This document shows positions 57,933 through 64,000 of a stretch of DNA of 64,000 bases, one piece after another. The stretch is from the NCBI RefSeq assembly GCF_021134715.1, contig NC_060019.1, forward strand, positions 2,852,001 to 2,916,000, given 5' to 3'. This stretch comes from Daphnia pulex. Its lineage: Eukaryota; Arthropoda; Branchiopoda; Diplostraca; Daphniidae. The notes below the pieces were generated by a model. That model was not told where the DNA came from. It worked only from the letters and a program-made list of their open reading frames with translations, and did no database searches. The position numbers and the translations under genes were made by a program. The stretch's first letter is position 1. Each line of letters starts with the position of its first letter.

Positions 57933-58147
57933 ATCGTCCAAAACTATTACGGATGTATCACCGTTAATTTTAAGCATGGGTATATTTACGGAAAGACACA
58001 AAAATTCTTGATTGACTTTCTTTACTTGCCTAACAGAAAAAAATATTTACACAATACAAAAATTCAATGGTTCGTTGATTTCGGATGTTTTTTTATCCTT
58101 CACAATTGCTGGGCTGGAATAGTATAGAAATTGGCTGGAATGGTATG
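57933..58147 (-). repeat. Dispersed ~225-base repeat, copy 2
   Basis: Partner of 18923-19147, 39 kb away and in the same orientation. An 86-codon minus-strand ORF (57741-58001) overlaps it partly; I do not recognise that protein. Confidence 0.85.
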
Positions 58148-58501
58148 ATACTAAATTATTAGAATTATTATTAACTTTTCCTCCCACTTTTTCGCAATGA
58201 CGCAATTTAATTCCTTGATATTGGTACCGTTAAATTCAACTTTTTTCATATCTCATTGTGACATACACGAATTGATGTATCGTCCAACAATTCAAGATCT
58301 TGCAATTTTTGTGTTAATCGATAAAGAATGTCAAATTTCCTTTTCAAACTGGTAGAGCGACATTGCATCCCCCCGATATTACGTCTCCTATGAAAAAAAT
58401 AAGAGCATATCATATCTTCTTATTTAAGGATTTTTGATGCAAGAGGGACATGTTTAGAAAAAATATTATTCATGGCAATGTTTTATTACTTCACTGTTCG
58501 T

Positions 58502-58534
58502 CTCCAAGTGTAGCAGATGCTGCTACACTTGGAG
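58502..58534. repeat. Perfect 14-base hairpin
   Basis: CTCCAAGTGTAGCA, a 5-base loop (GATGC), then its exact reverse complement. It lies about 30 bases past the inferred stop of the RING-finger gene, so it could shape that transcript's 3' UTR. Confidence 0.85.
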
Positions 58535-58566
58535 CTATGATGGGGTTCCTCGGATTCGTGTTCCTT

Positions 58567-59799
58567 TTAATTTCCGCCTGTTCCATGTAGTATGAATAGT
58601 TCCACAATGCCTCTTTGGAACAGAGCTTGCGCCAACTTAAAATAGGCCATTTGGTTGGCATCTGATTTTGATGTTATGCTGATGGATTCAACATAACAAA
58701 CTGAAATAAAATAAATTTTACTTTTACATTCAAACTAAATATTTAGAAATTACTTACCACGACTAATAGAAATAACACATTTGAAAAAGCATGTGTTATT
58801 GTATTTCAAATTTTGTTCTGTTATGGAAGTAACAATATTTTTTTTCTTAATTCTTGAATCATTGTCGATTTTGCTGACCCGTAATTGAAGCTGCCAGGAA
58901 CAGCATTACGCTCAAAATCCACGGAGTTTTTGCCAAATGGAAGTTTGGCCCACTGAAAACTGAATTTTAAAAAACAAACACGTAGATTAATAATTTGAAA
59001 GAAAAATTAATTTTTAAAAAATTACCCCCATTCGCGTGTCATGTAGCCACATTGAATCAGTTTGTTGACTATTCTTGACGCACAAACATTTTTCGCATCA
59101 TCTTTGACACGGCTTTCGCAAGAATCATCTAGCTCTTCCAAACCTTAAAAGAGAAGAAAAAATTAATACATTTCATGAGGCAGCAAAGGTTTGAAAGACA
59201 TGAAATACGCGATGAAATGAAAAACAGCTTACCTGGTATTGTAAGCGACACACGATGGGGTATGGTTTCTCCGTCGTGTGTCGCTGTGTACTGGGGTCCC
59301 ATTTTTAGGTAGGAGTGGAGAAACGCAAATAAATTCTCCCTGATGTTGTCGCTTACTCCAGCAGTGGGCGGTTGCATCACTTGTTGCGGAGGAGGATCAG
59401 GCATCACTTGTTGATCAGGAGCTGTGGCCGATGCAGTTTCAACCACACGGTAAATGGGTAAATGTTGTACATTATGATCCAAATCCGGTGCAGAAATGAC
59501 GGGCAGATTGAGAAGTCGTTGAAATGTAACATTAGTTGGGAAGCCCTCCCTAGGCACATCACACTTCTTTCGGCATAAAGGACATGGTAGCTAAAAAAAG
59601 ATTAAAGAAATTGAATTGAAAATGGCAAAAATACTTAATTTACTTCATTCCGGATCATTCCAATAAAGTTTTTCAACGCAGCCGAAATGCAATCCATGCA
59701 AAATGTGTGCTGGCATGGCAGCACTTTCGGTCTCACGTACTTTCCCATGCACACTCTGCATGTCAGCATTTCGTTAATATCATTCAAAAATTGGTCCAT
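58567..59799 (-). CDS. RING-finger (probable E3 ubiquitin ligase) gene, about five exons
   Basis: ATG at 59799. Exons 59644-59799, 59233-59590 and 59026-59143 join in phase. The RING begins at residue 14: CRVCMGKYVRPKVLPCQHTFCMDC, split by an intron before LPCPLCRKKCDVP, a C3HC4 pattern as in TRIM/NHL-type ligases. A Pro/Gln-rich linker (PPPQQVMQ) and an acidic helical part follow. The last exons (58758 up to near 58900, and 58567-58700) encode KYNNTCFFKCVISISR and SDANQMAYFKLAQALF and share phase. The acceptor of the fourth exon is unclear: a reading WAKLPFGKNSVDFERNAVPG ends in an A8 run with the wrong frame, so there is either an unusual splice or a frameshift. No B-box, coiled coil or NHL repeats were found. 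Confidence 0.65.
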
Positions 59800-60496
59800 C
59801 TTAAAAAAAAGAAAAATTAGCAATGGGCAGCAATTTTGGGCTGGGCCAGAGACTTGAAGTATGGTGCTATAAGCCCCGAAAAATGAAAGAAAGAAAAAAG
59901 AGAGGAGTGATGAAACCAAATGGGCAAATGACCAGGTGGTCAGGTCATTTTCCAACATTTGGCTCTACTTCAATCAACATTTTCTTTTCTTGTGGTTCGG
60001 TTTTTCCCTGATCATAAAATCGCGCCATATTCAAATTCGGCGCCGGTGCTTATCGGATTCAAAAACTCGAGAAAGAGCCCACCAGAAAAATTATAAAAAA
60101 AAACGAAAAAGTAAAAAGAGAAAATAAGAGACAATGGCAGGCAGCCCGTTGCTGTTGCTGTTGCATTTGTGTGTAACCTTTCAAGTGTGAGCTCGAACCT
60201 CGTTCTTTTTACGTCTCTTATTTATCCTCTTTGGTCGACGTTACATCCCCTCATGACGACAAGACGTCCCCTTTCATTACACCCTCTCAAAAAACTTAAA
60301 ACAGAGCAGACACAACATCCCCCGTCTTTACATCCCCTCCAAAAAATAAAAGTCTAGACAAACACATCAACGTCCCCCTGGTATAAATTGTTTAGATTCA
60401 AATCCGACACACGGTTCGTCTTTTGAATTACTAAGAATGAAGCATTTCCTGACCATAAACCTTAAATAATTTGAAAGAGAACGGTGGAAACAGAAC

Positions 60497-62051
<1,555 letters not shown>

Positions 62052-62696
62052 GACATTGTTTAGAATTGACTAAATTGTTTAACAACGAAACTACACAGTC
62101 TTAACCAATTAATTATATCCTTCACGATTCTGAAGTTAAACGACAGATTCGGATACGTTCGTTTCATCGACACCTTCCTTGTTTCCATATGAAAAAAGAA
62201 TACCAACCTCAAACCAACCAAACATGAATAAATTCAGTTATTTTCTGCATGTTCTAAAAATTACGATCCCAGGAAATTGAGTAACATACACATACAAGTG
62301 TAAATTGAAATAGTTGAGTTTCCTTGATTGGTGAGAATGGCTTCTACCAACATCAGAAGTTGTCATACCATTTTCTGAGTGGGGGTGTGAATGATACAAT
62401 GCTTGTATCGCATTTATTCAAAGAGAAACAGAAGTGCCTTTTTTTTCTTTTCCAATTTGGTACAATTTTTGATTCCAAATAACTGCTGCTTTGGCCTTTA
62501 ATACGTTTTTATCGGCAATTAATCTCAAGTTATACGATCAATTTGAAACATCCGAGTCAACACACTCGGTCAGATCAACTAGAAGCATTCATGAGATCCT
62601 CACCATGCCGAGTTCTGAGCGAAAAAAGGCGAGAAAGACGTGATTCAAATCAAATGGCCTAACCGTTCACGGTGGAAACAGGAGGAAGGTGACATA

Positions 62697-62924
62697 ATGG
62701 CGCATTGCGAACGAGAGGCTTGTTATAAAGCAAGATTACCTCATGAGCAAAGAAATCAACCAAATATCAAAATTTACCCCAAAAAAGTAGTGGCCCGCCA
62801 CAAATGCACCATGCCTAGTGTAGAACAGCGTAATAGGGATTTCACGTGTATAAGTTGTGCTCAAGTTCTCCTTGGTCCTTACACAGCACTAACACGGCAT
62901 TTTAGTAAACAGCATGGTTTTTAA
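62697..62924 (+). CDS. Small zinc-finger-like hypothetical protein
   Basis: From ATG 62697 the 75-residue frame ends in CISCAQVLLGPYTALTRHFSKQH, a single C2H2-like pattern (C-x2-C-x13-H-x4-H). An earlier ATG (62604) starts MPSSERKKARKT and stops at once; a one-base shift would join it to the main frame, so the 5' end may be frameshifted. AATAAA follows near 62930. It may be a short host gene or a transposon fragment; no family recognised. Confidence 0.4.
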   Translation: MAHCEREACYKARLPHEQRNQPNIKIYPKKVVARHKCTMPSVEQRNRDFTCISCAQVLLGPYTALTRHFSKQHGF

Positions 62925-63531
62925 AATAGTAATAAAGAAAGAAATGGCGACATTTTTGTGGGCAAAATGGCTGCACGTACCTAAAATTTTTAACGTTTGC
63001 AAATTTTCGCTATTATTTGTCTGTTTGTGAGAAAAGTTCCATTATATTGGATTATGGTTCTTTGAATTGTTAATTGGAATATGTAGACGCAAATGTTGCA
63101 AACGGTTTCTGTTGGAAATGGAACTCTTGTTGGCGGTGTCGACCGTTCAACTTCCAAGATTGAGATAAGAGATGACACCTTTGTTGTTGCTAGTTCGTCC
63201 TTATATTTCACACTGCCGTATAATACAGCATTTTGGTATTTCAATAGTTGGTTTAGGGTTGAGTAGGGTAGGGAACAATAGATTGAATGGGAAGAGAGGG
63301 TAAAATCGGGGCCCTCTGTTGAGGTCCCTACAAATTACACAGAATTAACAGTAGCAATAATGTCGATCACTGTTGGGATGCAATAAATTCCCAACACACT
63401 CCCCAGTAGAGCCCGTTCAATTGGCTCGACATCCTGATCGACTTGATATCCGTTGGATTAGAGATCTGAGAATGCGGTTGAAGAAGGATGGCCTGGATTA
63501 AGAGGAGCTGTTTCGTTGACTGGCTACGGAT

Positions 63532-64000
63532 TCAGTTAATTGTCCATTCCATTTGATTCCGATTGAGAGTTGGCTGACTCTTTGGAAGTTTGCCACCAGG
63601 ATCCCATACCGATTGGTGTGTGTTGGAATCTTCTTCAATGTCCTTTAACACAAGAATATTTTTTAGAAGATGTGAAACGATTTTGTTTGGTACCTGGGTT
63701 AACGAATAAGAGAACAGCAACTGGTTGATGAGATGTTCTTCTATACTTGGTAACCTTGAGATGCGTTTAGGAGCTGGTTTTACTGGCTCCAAGCGCTTCC
63801 GTTTCATTGAGTTTTGTTGATTGGCCAATTCCGGAAGAATTGCTGCTTGACTGCACGGCGATCTGAACTTCGGAATGATTTCTTGGTTGCTTTCTACGTT
63901 TGTTGAATTGACAAATGCAGCGGCTTCTTGAGGATTTTCTTTCGAAGCTTCCTGGATTTCTGGCGACGATGATAAATTTCCAGAAGAAGAGAAGTTGGTT
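63532..64000 (-). CDS. 3' end of an unidentified nuclear protein gene (partial)
   Basis: The frame is open from the right window edge to a TAA at 63532. It encodes a Ser/Glu-rich segment (PEIQEASKENPQEAAAF), a basic patch (MKRKRLEPVKPAPKR) that looks like a bipartite nuclear localisation signal, then an amphipathic stretch (EEHLINQLLFSYSLTQ) and a polar tail. A possible donor (GTACCA) lies after SYSLTQ near 63693, with an acceptor near 63649, so a short intron may be included in the ORF. No domain recognised. Confidence 0.5.
   Translation of the reverse strand, partial: TNFSSSGNLSSSPEIQEASKENPQEAAAFVNSTNVESNQEIIPKFRSPCSQAAILPELANQQNSMKRKRLEPVKPAPKRISRLPSIEEHLINQLLFSYSLTQVPNKIVSHLLKNILVLKDIEEDSNTHQSVWDPGGKLPKSQPTLNRNQMEWTIN

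Overview
The window is animal nuclear DNA, most likely from an arthropod and probably a crustacean of the Daphnia kind. It is AT-rich. Host genes are split by short GT..AG introns of about 60-80 bases, and transposon remains fill most of the middle. The lineage is inferred from intron size, gene families and transposon mix; nothing in the sequence proves the species.

Layout. (1) 1-11.6 kb is the host-gene end: a THAP-domain exon at the left edge, a complete seven-exon thymidylate kinase gene (800-1834), a broken Kruppel-like factor copy (3269-4380), a long gene-poor stretch, and the C-terminal exons of a gene with a KDM4-type double Tudor domain (10870-11477). (2) 11.9-15.5 kb holds fold-back repeats and a decayed Helitron (Rep plus helicase). 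(3) 17.1-30.5 kb is bounded by two inverted, roughly 75% matching terminal sequences. Inside are a BEN-like coiled-coil gene on the minus strand, two nested LINE fragments, and a large decayed plus-strand gene joining an N-terminal Cys/His region, a long helical middle, a PIN/FEN-like nuclease domain and a C-terminal CXC domain. This is my best candidate for an undescribed system: a large DNA transposon-like unit. (4) 33.4-36.5 kb is a DIRS-type tyrosine-recombinase retrotransposon. (5) 37-45.2 kb holds two jockey-like LINEs placed head to head. (6) 45.4-47 kb is the N-terminal part of a Helitron protein, followed by a four-unit tandem array (47.0-48.6 kb). (7) 48.7-50.5 kb carries two small acidic or Ser-rich genes; the second overlaps a roughly 200-base inverted duplication able to form a long RNA hairpin. 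(8) 51-64 kb is a mix of host genes and pseudogenes: a GPCR TM6-TM7 relic, a multi-exon USP-type deubiquitinase spread over several frames, a tRNA-derived SINE, a RING-finger gene, a VEGFR/PDGFR-like kinase pseudogene lacking its catalytic Asp, a small zinc-finger ORF, and the end of an unidentified nuclear gene cut by the right edge.

Functionally, the apparently intact host genes are unrelated (dTTP synthesis, chromatin reading, ubiquitin signalling). The common theme is turnover: repeated element insertion, gene duplicates at several stages of decay, and hairpin-forming repeats. All exon joins below were made by eye from GT/AG sites and phase; no database search or folding was run.
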